Positions 1 to 8,460 of a stretch of 21,395 nt of DNA are shown here, piece by piece. This stretch comes from a virus. Position 1 is the stretch's first letter, and every line of letters begins with the position of its first letter. The notes under the pieces were generated by a model. The model had not been told where the DNA came from. It did not search any database and saw nothing but the letters and a program-made list of their open reading frames with translations. The position numbers and the translations under genes were made by a program. Location: the IMG/VR virus record IMGVR_UViG_3300030102_006092, positions 1 to 21,395 of that record. One strand, 5' to 3'.

Positions 1-450
1 ATCATGCTCCATGTTCGGCGTGGTGATGCTGGTCTTACTGATCCTCGTGGATTCAAATGGTCTTATACGCAATGTGGTGATCAACATCCTGTGCAACCCC
101 TTGCATACTATGACGAGGCACTTTCTTACTTTGATGATGATCAACCAGTTATCGTGTTCTCAGACTCTCCTGAGTGGGTACAAGAGCAAGAATTTTTTGG
201 AGATGATAGGTTTATGATTTCTGAACCACAAGAAAAGTATGGGGATGGTTCGTATACACCTTACACTGATCTGTGCTTGATGAGTCTTTGCTCTCATGCT
301 ATAATTGCAAATAGTTCCATGAGTTGGTGGGGCGCATGGTTGCAGTCAAATCCAGATAAGAAAGTGATTGCACCTAAAATGTGGTTTGGTCCTGCATATG
401 CAGACAAAGACACATCTGATTTGTATTGTAAAGACTGGATGGTTGTATGA
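1..450 (+). CDS. Glycosyltransferase family 11 (alpha-1,2-fucosyltransferase-like), 5' truncated by window edge
   Basis: The reading frame is open from base 1, so this is the C-terminal half of a longer gene and the ATG at 4 is probably internal. It opens on the GT11 nucleotide-sugar motif LHVRRGD. It then follows the family order: a YYDEAL segment, VIVFSDSPEW, a SLCSHAIIANSSMSWWGAW block, and VIAPKMWFGP near the end. GT11 enzymes move fucose from GDP-fucose to a sugar acceptor; the real donor and acceptor here are unknown. The C-terminal half closely resembles the gene at 6112-6894, so the two look like paralogues. Its stop overlaps the next start by ATGA (447-450), suggesting coupled translation within a glycan gene cluster. 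Confidence 0.88.
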   Translation: MMLHVRRGDAGLTDPRGFKWSYTQCGDQHPVQPLAYYDEALSYFDDDQPVIVFSDSPEWVQEQEFFGDDRFMISEPQEKYGDGSYTPYTDLCLMSLCSHAIIANSSMSWWGAWLQSNPDKKVIAPKMWFGPAYADKDTSDLYCKDWMVV

Positions 451-1439
451 AAATTTTTGTTACTGGATGTGCAGGCCTGCTAGGATCTAATTACAGCAGA
501 CACCTGCTTCAAAATGGATATGAAGTTGTAGGTATTGATAATCTCTCTGGAGGGTACAAGGCATTCATACCTGAAGGGGAGAACTTTACTTTTGTAAAAC
601 TAAACTTAGAGAGACAAAAGAAACTTGCAGAACTCTTCGAAGAACACAAACCAAAAGCACTTTTTCACTTCGCTGCCTATGCCGCTGAAGGTTTGTCTCC
701 TTTTATTCGTAATTTCAATTATCGAAACAACCTTATTTGTTCTGCTAATTTGATCAATGAATGTATCAACCAAGATACAAAGATGATCTTTACCTCAAGT
801 ATGGCAGTGTATGGTGAACAAGAACCACCATTTACTGAGGATAAGAAACCACAACCAATCGATCCATATGGTATTGCAAAGTTTGCAGTAGAGACTGATC
901 TGCGACTTGCAAGCAAGCAGTTTGGTCTTCGATATAATATTGTCCGTCCTCACAATGTTCTTGGTGTTTATCAAAACATCTGGGACAAGTATAGAAATGT
1001 GATTGGTATCTTCATCAGAAAGACTCTGAATGGTATCCCTATCCTTGTATATGGCGATGGTGAGCAGACTCGTGCCTTTTCTGATATCAAGTATTACATG
1101 GAACCATTTGACAAGTTAATTGATAACTATGACGGTGAGATCTTTAACATTGGTGCCGACAAGTATTTCAGTCTGAATGAAGTTGCTGAGACGGTTCAGA
1201 GAGTTGGTCGTAAGTATGGATATGATGTTCCCATTGAGCATGGTGAAGGTCGTCATGAAGTGAAGCACGCATACTGTGACCATACTAAAGCAAAGACTAT
1301 GCTTGACTTTAAGGATGATACTCGTCTCGAAGAACTGATTGAAACGATGTTTGTTTGGGCGATGAAGCAACCGAATCGTAAAGTCAAGATGAGGGATTAT
1401 GAAGTTTCTAAAAACATTTACGATTATTGGAAAGAGTGA
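447..1439 (+). CDS. NAD-dependent sugar epimerase/dehydratase (extended SDR)
   Basis: This 330-residue protein is an extended short-chain dehydrogenase of the UDP-glucose 4-epimerase type. The N-terminal Rossmann motif TGCAGLLGSN (residues 6-15) binds NAD. Catalytic residues are visible as Ser117/Ser118 (IFTSSMAVYG) and the YxxxK motif Y141-GIAK-145. The NIVRPHNVLG and YGDGEQTRAFSDI segments are usual in this family. Length matches family members of about 310-340 residues. It probably converts or prepares a nucleotide sugar for the neighbouring transferases, but the substrate cannot be read from sequence. The start overlaps the previous stop by ATGA and the stop overlaps the next ATG by one base. 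Confidence 0.9.
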   Translation: MKIFVTGCAGLLGSNYSRHLLQNGYEVVGIDNLSGGYKAFIPEGENFTFVKLNLERQKKLAELFEEHKPKALFHFAAYAAEGLSPFIRNFNYRNNLICSANLINECINQDTKMIFTSSMAVYGEQEPPFTEDKKPQPIDPYGIAKFAVETDLRLASKQFGLRYNIVRPHNVLGVYQNIWDKYRNVIGIFIRKTLNGIPILVYGDGEQTRAFSDIKYYMEPFDKLIDNYDGEIFNIGADKYFSLNEVAETVQRVGRKYGYDVPIEHGEGRHEVKHAYCDHTKAKTMLDFKDDTRLEELIETMFVWAMKQPNRKVKMRDYEVSKNIYDYWKE

Positions 1440-2374
1440 TGAATCTGTTGGAAGGTGTAGCACTGTCCAGACTTTGTGATTATTCTTTTGTTGAAGAGTC
1501 TGCACAGTGGGGTAATATCTTCTCTCCATTTATGAAACCAAAACTCATTGGACTTCAAAATCATGAGTTTCAGAATAAATGCAGAGAGGTCAAAAAACAA
1601 AGAGACTACATGACTCTTTTTGTTGATAACATTAGATTGTATAAACGGGAACTATATGATCTGAATGATGATGATAAGCAAACATTTGAACATCTAATGC
1701 AACAAGGAACTGTATTGGATCTGTGTAGTAAACTAAATATGAATTTTATCATCTTTACAAACCTAGAAGATGTTCCTATTGATGATAAAATCCACGATTT
1801 AATACCAAAAAATGTTCTTGCTATTTCTGCAATCAATGCTGTTTCTTATGGCGGCAAAGTATATCCAGCACCGTATGGTCTCCAGAGACAAATGCATCCT
1901 GGTGACAATCGAAAACAAATCATCGAAGAGATACTGAGTCACGAAGATATTGAACCTACAAATCTTTTATACATAAACCATAGCACATACACTAACCCGA
2001 AAGAGAGACTCGGAATTAACGAAATCTTTGAAGGAAATGATTGGGCACTTGTAAATAAAGAGCGAGTAGGTTATGATGAATTCCTGAGTCACATCAGAGA
2101 TCATAAGTTCATGGTTTGCCCGATCGGCAATGCCTTGGACTGTCATCGTAACTGGGAAGTTTTATATTTACGAAGAGTTCCTGTGATGCGAAAGCATCCA
2201 TATCTAGAGGAACTATACAAGAACTATCCAGTTTTATTTGTGGACAGATATGAAGATGTAACTGAAGAACTATTGATTCAGAACAATCATCTTTATGAAT
2301 GGGCAAAGACACTTGACTTTACCGAACTGTCCCTACCATATTTTTACGACAACTTTGTGAAACAATATGCTTGA
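1439..2374 (+). CDS. Putative glycosyltransferase with exostosin-like C-terminal block
   Basis: This 311-residue protein starts at the ATG that overlaps the previous stop (TGATG). An in-frame TTG at 1427 would add four residues but lies inside the upstream gene. Residues 227-240 read CPIGNALDCHRNWE and are followed by LYLRRVPVMRKHPYLEELY. This 'G-N-D-HR-WE ... PV' arrangement is the sugar-nucleotide signature of exostosin/GT47-like and related GT-B transferases. The N-terminal half has no motif I recognise. It lies between an epimerase and a methyltransferase in the glycan cluster, which supports a role in glycan assembly. The donor is unknown and the family assignment is moderate. Confidence 0.6.
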   Translation: MNLLEGVALSRLCDYSFVEESAQWGNIFSPFMKPKLIGLQNHEFQNKCREVKKQRDYMTLFVDNIRLYKRELYDLNDDDKQTFEHLMQQGTVLDLCSKLNMNFIIFTNLEDVPIDDKIHDLIPKNVLAISAINAVSYGGKVYPAPYGLQRQMHPGDNRKQIIEEILSHEDIEPTNLLYINHSTYTNPKERLGINEIFEGNDWALVNKERVGYDEFLSHIRDHKFMVCPIGNALDCHRNWEVLYLRRVPVMRKHPYLEELYKNYPVLFVDRYEDVTEELLIQNNHLYEWAKTLDFTELSLPYFYDNFVKQYA

Positions 2375-2957
2375 AAAATTTCGTGACAAGGCACTGTATG
2401 GTGACCTTGATTCTGATAGACACATTATTACTATCTTCTCGATTGCATTAGCATCAAGAGGTAAAACTTTTGTGGAACTTGGAGTCCGTGAAGGTCACAC
2501 AAGTGAACCTTTGTATGAAGCAGCAAAGTTGACTGGTGGTCATTTGTGGTCTGTAGATCTGAATGATCCTACAGAGTACAAACCAAACAATGGTCACTAT
2601 ACTTTTTGTAAGAGTGATAGCATCAAATTCCTAGAGGAGTGGCCAAAGGACAAGAAGATTGATGTTGCTTATGTGGATGACTGGCATTCATATCCTCATG
2701 TTAAAAAGCAACTTGAACTCCTTGATAGTCTGGTAGGACCAAGCAGTGTAATTCTTTTGCATGATCTCATGTATGGCGGCACGGATCCTTTCTATCACTG
2801 TGATCTTTCTCACGGTGGTCCACAATGGGATGGTGGCGGTCCTTATCGTGCTGTAGCAGAACTCAATCCACAGTTCTGGGAATGGTCAACACTTCCTTGG
2901 AACAATGGACTCACAATCTTGAGAAAGAAATACAGTAATCGTTATCATCGGAGGTAA
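2367..2957 (+). CDS. Class I SAM-dependent methyltransferase
   Basis: The 196-residue product has the class I methyltransferase layout. Motif I is VELGVREGHTS (residues 36-46), the acidic end of strand 2 is LWSVDLND, and DVAYVDDWHSYPHVKKQL (about 99-116) matches the post-I/II region. It resembles the Methyltransf_24 and cephalosporin-hydroxylase-like group often found in sugar-modification clusters. The WDGGGPYRAV segment near residue 150 may line the acceptor site. It overlaps the end of the preceding gene by 8 bp and ends one base before the FkbM-type gene, so both methyltransferases are probably co-translated and act on the same glycan. The methylated atom is not predictable. Confidence 0.75.
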   Translation: MLEKFRDKALYGDLDSDRHIITIFSIALASRGKTFVELGVREGHTSEPLYEAAKLTGGHLWSVDLNDPTEYKPNNGHYTFCKSDSIKFLEEWPKDKKIDVAYVDDWHSYPHVKKQLELLDSLVGPSSVILLHDLMYGGTDPFYHCDLSHGGPQWDGGGPYRAVAELNPQFWEWSTLPWNNGLTILRKKYSNRYHRR

Positions 2958-2958
2958 T

Positions 2959-3675
2959 ATGTCCCAAGATCTACAAATCCCTATGACTGCTTCTGAACTG
3001 GAAGCATTTGAATATTTCAAAGATGATATCAAAGTATTGGTTGATATCGGATGTAGAGAGAACTTTGAGTATTCTGAGATCAAACCTGCAGTAAAGGCAT
3101 ATCTGTTTGATGCAAATGAATACTTCATCAATAGATTGAACGAAAAAGTTAAAGGAAAGAAGAATATCAAGACCTTTGCATTTGGTCTCTCTAATCGTAA
3201 TGAAGAAGTTCAATACGATGATGATAGTGAATCAATCCAGGAGCATCGATTCAGGAAGAGTAATCTAACTACAGTCAAGATTAGGAAGTTTGATGAGGTA
3301 ATGAAGGAGTGCAAGATCCTGGGTAAGATTGACTTTCTGAAAGTTGATATTGAAGGATGTGAACCTGATATTCTTGAGCACTACGATGTCATCAAAGATA
3401 TTAAGTATGTTCAGTTTGAGTTTGGTAGGGGATGGGCAGACTTAGACAATTACAATGTCTGGAGTGTTATTGAACAGTATAGTGATACTCACAAGTTCTA
3501 CTATCTCAAAGATCCTAATCATAGTATTTGTAGAGAGTCTGATCTTGATTTGTTTACTCTGATTGATAAAGATTTTCACGATCAACTTCATCGTAAACTA
3601 GTTGGTGGTCCATACGGTGAAGGTGGAAATGTTTGGATGATCAAAAAAGAAATTGCAGAAGAACTTGGAGTTTAA
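2959..3675 (+). CDS. FkbM family methyltransferase
   Basis: A good Shine-Dalgarno sequence (GGAGG, about 2950) precedes this ATG. The 238-residue product carries the FkbM order: VLVDIGCREN (about 26-35, SAM loop), AYLFDANEYF (strand 2 acidic end), FAFGLSNRNEEV, and the diagnostic KVDIEGCEPDIL (128-139). FkbM enzymes O-methylate small molecules and sugars, and in polysaccharide loci they cap or decorate glycans. Following directly after another methyltransferase, it suggests a doubly methylated sugar, which is an inference. The family call is strong and the substrate is unknown. Confidence 0.87.
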   Translation: MSQDLQIPMTASELEAFEYFKDDIKVLVDIGCRENFEYSEIKPAVKAYLFDANEYFINRLNEKVKGKKNIKTFAFGLSNRNEEVQYDDDSESIQEHRFRKSNLTTVKIRKFDEVMKECKILGKIDFLKVDIEGCEPDILEHYDVIKDIKYVQFEFGRGWADLDNYNVWSVIEQYSDTHKFYYLKDPNHSICRESDLDLFTLIDKDFHDQLHRKLVGGPYGEGGNVWMIKKEIAEELGV

Positions 3676-3677
3676 TT

Positions 3678-4607
3678 ATGTTAGCAGCAAGTATTCACGA
3701 ACACGCTGGACTTGGTAACCAGATCTGGAGAGCAGTTGTCTGTAGAGTTTTTGCAGATCGTCTTGGGTATGACTATGGAATCAGTTATCCAGGATGGAGA
3801 GGTAAATTCCTTGACTTTGATTGGGGAAAGGAAGTAAATTTAAATGTTGAAGAGGACTCACACTTCCAACAATCAGATGAGTTTCAACATTATTATAAGG
3901 AATTGTTTGAACCTTTCCCTGAAGTTATGGGAGAGATTGGTCGAGCAGATAAGAATCTCTGGGAACTGAAGGATAATACTTATATCAATGGCAACTTTCA
4001 AAGGATGTCATATATTGAAGATTACCGAGATAAGATCTGTGATTGGTTGTCTTATGACGACAAGTATAAGGTAAGAGATTATTCTTCCGAGAATGTTTGT
4101 GTCATTCAATTGAGAGGTGGAGATTATACTACAGGACACTCAATGCTTCCCCCTGAGTATTATCGTTCTGCAATGACTCATATGCGTGATAATAATCCAG
4201 ACATTGAGTTTGTGATTGTGACTGATGATCCGAACACAGCAAGGAGAATGATTCCTGGTGTTCCCATTGTTGGGTCTGCTGCTTCGGATGAAAAGGATCC
4301 AGATCAAAAATTCATCTCTTGGTATGAGTACACTGGCGGTCCTGTTTCAATTGATTACAGTATCCTCAATACTGCCAAGTATGCTATAATATCATCATCT
4401 ACCTTCTCATTCTGGCCAATTTGGACAAACAACGAATTGGAGAATGTGATTGCTCCAATGTATTGGTTTGATTGGTCTAGGTCAACTGGTTGGTGGAGAC
4501 CATATGATTCAATCGTGAATGACGAGAGATGGTTGTGGTTAGATAGGTTTGGTGATCTTTACCAGAGTGACGCTTGTATTGAGGAGAGAGATCGTGAAAG
4601 TAATTGA
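3678..4607 (+). CDS. Glycosyltransferase family 11 (fucosyltransferase-like), divergent copy
   Basis: I start this at the ATG two bases after the previous stop (309 residues). The frame is open further upstream, but only inside the FkbM gene. GT11 marks are GLGNQIWR near the N-terminus (the usual GxxGNQxFQ), VIQLRGGDY (HxRRxD position with Gln for His), YYRSAMTHM, FVIVTDDP, and a C-terminal ISSSTFSFWPIW...VIAPMYWF block. It is the most divergent of the three GT11 genes here. The Q/G changes in the HxRRxD motif may alter activity. Its 3' end overlaps the GTG start of the broken GT17 gene by 14 bp. Confidence 0.8.
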   Translation: MLAASIHEHAGLGNQIWRAVVCRVFADRLGYDYGISYPGWRGKFLDFDWGKEVNLNVEEDSHFQQSDEFQHYYKELFEPFPEVMGEIGRADKNLWELKDNTYINGNFQRMSYIEDYRDKICDWLSYDDKYKVRDYSSENVCVIQLRGGDYTTGHSMLPPEYYRSAMTHMRDNNPDIEFVIVTDDPNTARRMIPGVPIVGSAASDEKDPDQKFISWYEYTGGPVSIDYSILNTAKYAIISSSTFSFWPIWTNNELENVIAPMYWFDWSRSTGWWRPYDSIVNDERWLWLDRFGDLYQSDACIEERDRESN

Positions 4608-5417
4608 TGTATTTCCATTTTTCAATGAACTTGATATTCTGGAAATTCGACTGAATGCATTAGATTCATTCTGAGTGAAGCAACTAAAACTTTTTCTGGT
4701 CTTGATAAACCATTGTATTATCAAGAGAACAAAGAAAGGTTTGCTAAGTTTGAGGATAAGATTATCCACAACATTGTGGAAGACAATACTGATCCCAATC
4801 TCCACCCCTATGAAAGAGATATCTTTCAAAAGAATAGCATCAAAGAAATTGTTATGGAGAAAGCATCAGATGATGATGCAATTATCTGGAGTGATGTAGA
4901 TGAAGTTCCTAATCCAGAAGCAATTGAAGAAATCGATAGTTATTTTGAGAAGGATGTCATCTTTCACTTTGCACAAGAGAATTGCATTGGATATCTGAAT
5001 CTAGTCGAGACCACTGGTCAGATCAGAGCGATGACTCCTGACTGGGGATTTGAAGATCATGCTCGATGGATGGGTACGAAACTTTTCAGTAAGTCAATTC
5101 TGGAAAGGTATACAATGTCCGAACTGCGTAGTAAGCAAGAAAGAGAAACTAACTCTAGGATCTTCCCAGGTGGTTGGCACTGGAGTTATGTCGGAAGTGA
5201 AGGACTCTCAGTTGAAGATCGTATTATTAAGAAACTAGAGTGTGCAGCACACTTAGAATCAAATACTGATCAAGTGAGGAGTCAAGTATCTGTTGTTAAG
5301 GATAATAAGGATCCACTTGGTCGATACTATGCAAACTATAATGTTGTGGATGTTGATGAGTCTTATCCACAATATATCGTAGAGAATAAAGAGAAATTTG
5401 CTTACCTGATTAAATGA
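4594..5417 (+). pseudogene. GT17 family glycosyltransferase, broken by a frameshift near 4662-4671
   Basis: The N-terminal piece begins at GTG 4594, preceded by GAGGAGAG, and reads VKVIDVFPFFNELDILEIRL before a TGA at 4672-4674. The homologous frame resumes about 4662-4671 as RFILSEATKTFSG and runs to 5417. GT17 (beta-1,4-mannosyl-glycoprotein GlcNAc-transferase-like) marks continue there: WSDVDEVPNPEAIEEID, the DWGFEDHARWMG region, and FPGGWHWSYVG. GT17 members usually carry about five residues (…VVD-like) between the two pieces, and these are missing, fitting a loss of about 16 nt. A TTG at 4713 could start a truncated 234-residue product lacking the first part of the domain. Probably inactive, unless the break is an assembly error or rescued by frameshifting. 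Confidence 0.8.
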
Positions 5418-6115
5418 TTGAACTCTCTGATGTTACTCTAATCTCAGTTGATACCACTGATAATCTGGAAGGTACTTTGAACGGTATCTACACCAGCATG
5501 AGTGGTATCAACTTTGGTGCTGTGAAGTTGATTACAACTAAAGAGCAGATTAAAAGGAATACTGATCTGAAAGAGGAAGGTATCACATTAGAAGAACCTG
5601 TCCGAGAGATCAAGAATTATAATGACTATAATTATTATGTCATTTATTGTCTTCATAATCATGTAGAGACTTCTCATTGCCTTCTGGTTCAACCAGACGG
5701 TTTTGTTTTGTTCCCAGACAAATGGGATGATGAATGGTTGAAGTATGATTACATCGGTGCTCCATGGCCTTTGGTGAAGGACTCATACATTGATCCCTTT
5801 GGTAATCAACATCAAGTTGGGAATGGTGGATTCTCTCTTCGTAGTAAGAAACTATTAAAGGTTCCCACAAAGGTTGAAGTTCCATGGGAAACAAACAATA
5901 GTGACTTCTACTGGATGCCACCTGGAGTTGTCAACTATCATGAGGATGGAAATATTTGTGTACATAATAGGCATATCTTTGTCGAACAAGGTTGTGAGTT
6001 TGCACCAGCAGATGTTGCAGTAAGATTTTCACAAGAGAATAGAATTCCAGAGTGTGAAGGCATTATACCATTTGGATTTCATTATAGGTTACCACCAGGA
6101 GTTGAACTATCATGA
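5414..6115 (+). CDS. DUF5672 family protein, probable glycosyltransferase
   Basis: The 233-residue product matches the DUF5672 pattern: LLVQPDGFVLFPDKW (about 91-105), YDYIGAPWP (111-119), VGNGGFSLRSKKLL (135-148), and a C-terminal CEFAPADVAVRFSQEN...PFGFHYRLP segment. Members occur in polysaccharide and virus glycosylation loci and are thought to be GT-A-like sugar transferases. The QPDGF aspartate could serve the DxD role, which is an inference. Its start overlaps the broken GT17 stop by ATGA, so translation may depend on ribosomes ending on the GT17 fragment. It likewise overlaps the next GT11 gene by ATGA. Confidence 0.78.
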   Translation: MIELSDVTLISVDTTDNLEGTLNGIYTSMSGINFGAVKLITTKEQIKRNTDLKEEGITLEEPVREIKNYNDYNYYVIYCLHNHVETSHCLLVQPDGFVLFPDKWDDEWLKYDYIGAPWPLVKDSYIDPFGNQHQVGNGGFSLRSKKLLKVPTKVEVPWETNNSDFYWMPPGVVNYHEDGNICVHNRHIFVEQGCEFAPADVAVRFSQENRIPECEGIIPFGFHYRLPPGVELS

Positions 6116-6894
6116 TTGGTTCTAATTACATTGGCAGGAATGGACGCTTTGCTAATCAGATGTTTCAGTATGCTGCCTTGAGAGGCATCGCAGCAAAGCA
6201 TGGGTATGACATTTGTATTCCTTCTGGTCCTAAAACTGAAGAAGAGTTTACTGATGAAGAGAACCAGCATAAACTCTTCATGGCATTTGATCTAGATGTT
6301 CAAGAGGGTGCTGGGTATATTGACTATAGACAGGAAAAGTCATTTACTTTTGATCAGGAACTATTTGATACATGTCCTGATCATATTAGTCTGTATGGAT
6401 TCTTTCAGACAGAAAAATACTTCAAGCATATTGAAGGTGAGATTCGTAAAGACTTTACTTTCAAAGAAAGTATTCGTAAGGCATGTGAGGAGTCATTTCC
6501 ATTTGAAGATGCTATCTCTTTGCATGTTCGTCGCAGTGACTATGTTCAGAAACAAAGTTATCATCCTCTCTGTCCTCTGGAATACTATGAGGCAGCATTG
6601 GAGAAACTTCCTGAGGATGTACCAGTCATCATCTTTTCTGATGATCCTGAGTGGTGCATGAAACAAGATCTGTTTGAGTCTGATCGATTTAATGTTTCTG
6701 AGACATACGATAACTTGGTTGACATGTGTCTCATGACAATGTGTAGTTTTCATGTTGTTGCAAACTCGTCATTCTCTTGGTGGGGTGCATGGTTGGCAGA
6801 CAGTGCTAAGGTGATTGCACCAAAGATTTGGTTTGGTCCTCAAGCAAATATTGATGACAGTGATCTTGTACCTGAGTATTGGGAGAGAATCTGA
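6112..6894 (+). CDS. Glycosyltransferase family 11 (alpha-1,2-fucosyltransferase-like)
   Basis: This is a complete 260-residue GT11 protein. The N-terminal GRNGRFANQMFQYAALRGIA matches the family's GxLGNQxFQYA opening. HVRRSDY (138-144) is the donor-binding HxRRxD motif. YYEAALEKL, VIIFSDDPEWC, SSFSWWGAWLA and VIAPKIWFGP follow in the usual order. Length is slightly shorter than the family's usual 280-300. No signal peptide is seen, so it would act in the host cytoplasm. It is a close paralogue of the truncated gene at 1-450. Both ends overlap neighbours by 1-4 bp. Confidence 0.9.
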   Translation: MIGSNYIGRNGRFANQMFQYAALRGIAAKHGYDICIPSGPKTEEEFTDEENQHKLFMAFDLDVQEGAGYIDYRQEKSFTFDQELFDTCPDHISLYGFFQTEKYFKHIEGEIRKDFTFKESIRKACEESFPFEDAISLHVRRSDYVQKQSYHPLCPLEYYEAALEKLPEDVPVIIFSDDPEWCMKQDLFESDRFNVSETYDNLVDMCLMTMCSFHVVANSSFSWWGAWLADSAKVIAPKIWFGPQANIDDSDLVPEYWERI

Positions 6895-7652
6895 TGCCAG
6901 AGTTTAGTATTGCCATTCCCACTCATGATCGTGGGAAGAATGGTCCGAAGTGGATGAGACAATTGCTGACCACTTTGCAGAATCAAACCTTTCGTGATTT
7001 TGATATCGTTGTATCTGATCAGAGTAAGAATGATAATATTCTGGATGTCTGTAAAGAATACTCTGATGAGTTTGATTTCACTTATGTGAAGTATGAAGGA
7101 ACTGTTCCTTGTGAAAATATCAATATCGCCCTGAATGAGTGTACAGGAAGAATTATCAAGATTATGTTCTCTGATGATGTTATCGTCGATAACAACGCCT
7201 TAGAGATCATTCAGAAGGCGTATAATGACACTGGGTGCAAGTGGGCATTTAGTGGGTTCTGTGGCACTCGTGATGGAGAGAACACTTATGAGCACAAAGT
7301 TCCCATGTGGACTGACTATATGTTGGAGGGTAGAAACCTTCTTAGCAGTCCATCTGTAGTCTCATTTTTGAATGAATGCAAACTTGAATTTGATGAGAAT
7401 CTCAAGCTGTTTCTTGACACAGATTTCTATCACAGGATGCGATGGGAACATGGTATGCCACACATTATCAAAGATGTATTGGTTGCTAATCGAGATCACA
7501 ATGAACGGATCAGCAGCCATGCAACCTCACAGTATGACGGCATCTTTCAACACCCTGAAGGGGGTTGGCAAATCAATATTAGTGAGTTAAAATATCTACA
7601 GTCCAAGTATCCAGAATTCTGCAAGAATAGGAAATACCCAGATGAGACCTGA
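6894..7652 (+). CDS. Glycosyltransferase family 2-like (GT-A fold)
   Basis: The ATG at 6894 overlaps the preceding stop (TGATG) and gives 252 residues. The N-terminus SIAIPTHDR (5-13) followed by LLTTLQNQTFRDFDIVVSDQ is the GT2 opening. The acidic DxD-like metal site is MFSDDVIVDN (91-100). A later LFLDTDFYHRMRWEHG may hold the catalytic base region. GT2 enzymes extend glycans processively or one sugar at a time; nothing suggests a membrane-bound synthase. Its last 11 bases overlap the next transferase. The fold is clear, the donor and acceptor are not. Confidence 0.82.
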   Translation: MPEFSIAIPTHDRGKNGPKWMRQLLTTLQNQTFRDFDIVVSDQSKNDNILDVCKEYSDEFDFTYVKYEGTVPCENINIALNECTGRIIKIMFSDDVIVDNNALEIIQKAYNDTGCKWAFSGFCGTRDGENTYEHKVPMWTDYMLEGRNLLSSPSVVSFLNECKLEFDENLKLFLDTDFYHRMRWEHGMPHIIKDVLVANRDHNERISSHATSQYDGIFQHPEGGWQINISELKYLQSKYPEFCKNRKYPDET

Positions 7653-8460
7653 CCTCAAAGACACCACCTTCATCATTCCGATTCGTATTGAGTCGGAAGA
7701 CCGCCTCCGAAACATTATTACCTCAACTTGTTTCTTACTTGATAACTTTGATACGAATGTTTTGATTCGCGAGGTGGATGCAACCTCTGTTTTCGCAGAG
7801 AGTGCCCTGCCTCAAATTTATGAGTTCTGTGATGATATCTCTGGACTCAAGCACTCATTTGTCAAATCCGATTCTCCCACTTTCCATAGACAGAAAGTAT
7901 TGAATGAGATGATTGACGAATGTAGTACTGATATTGTTGTTAATTATGATTGCGATGTTTTACTTCCTATCCGTAGTTACTGTGCTGCTGTGGATGCTAT
8001 CCGCGAACTGAAAGCAGATGTTGTCTATCCTTATGGACAGGGCATGTTCCAGAGACAAGTAGAAGCAGATGATGAACTTGTTTCTATGTTTTTGTCCAAT
8101 GATTTTAATTTTGATATTCTAGATAAGAGTTCTAGAGTTCATACCTCTGACTTTGGATGGGCACAGTTCTTCAGACGCTCTGTGTATGTGGAGGGTGGAA
8201 TGGAGAACGAAAACTTTGTTGCATATGCACCTGAAGACAAGGAACGGTTTTACAGGTTCACCACAATGGGGTATAATGTTTCTAGAATCAATGACTTCGT
8301 TTATCATCTGGAGCATTCAAGAGGGCAGAACTCCTGGTTCAATAATCCCCACATGAATGGTAACAACAGCGAGTGGGAAAAGATCCAGAAGATGGACACC
8401 AAAGCACTCTTTGAGTATTACAAAGATCAAGATTATCTCAAGCAGTATGGAAAAAAATAA
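7642..8460 (+). CDS. GT-A glycosyltransferase, galactosyltransferase/GT7-like
   Basis: The 272-residue product begins with TTFIIPIRIESEDRLRNI, like a GT2 N-terminus. The metal-binding acidic motif is YDCDVLLP (102-109). GWAQFFRRSVYVEGG (172-186) and YAPEDKERFYRF (195-206) match the 'GG...F...G.DE/W..EDxE' acceptor-side block of GT7 C-terminal (galactosyltransferase-like) domains. It overlaps the preceding gene by 11 bp and the following GT25 gene by 14 bp. The chemistry is a family inference; specificity is unknown. Confidence 0.75.
   Translation: MRPDLKDTTFIIPIRIESEDRLRNIITSTCFLLDNFDTNVLIREVDATSVFAESALPQIYEFCDDISGLKHSFVKSDSPTFHRQKVLNEMIDECSTDIVVNYDCDVLLPIRSYCAAVDAIRELKADVVYPYGQGMFQRQVEADDELVSMFLSNDFNFDILDKSSRVHTSDFGWAQFFRRSVYVEGGMENENFVAYAPEDKERFYRFTTMGYNVSRINDFVYHLEHSRGQNSWFNNPHMNGNNSEWEKIQKMDTKALFEYYKDQDYLKQYGKK

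Noticed and set aside
1116-1529. 137-residue minus-strand frame in the epimerase gene
   Set aside because: Lies opposite a strongly conserved SDR gene and contains no motif.
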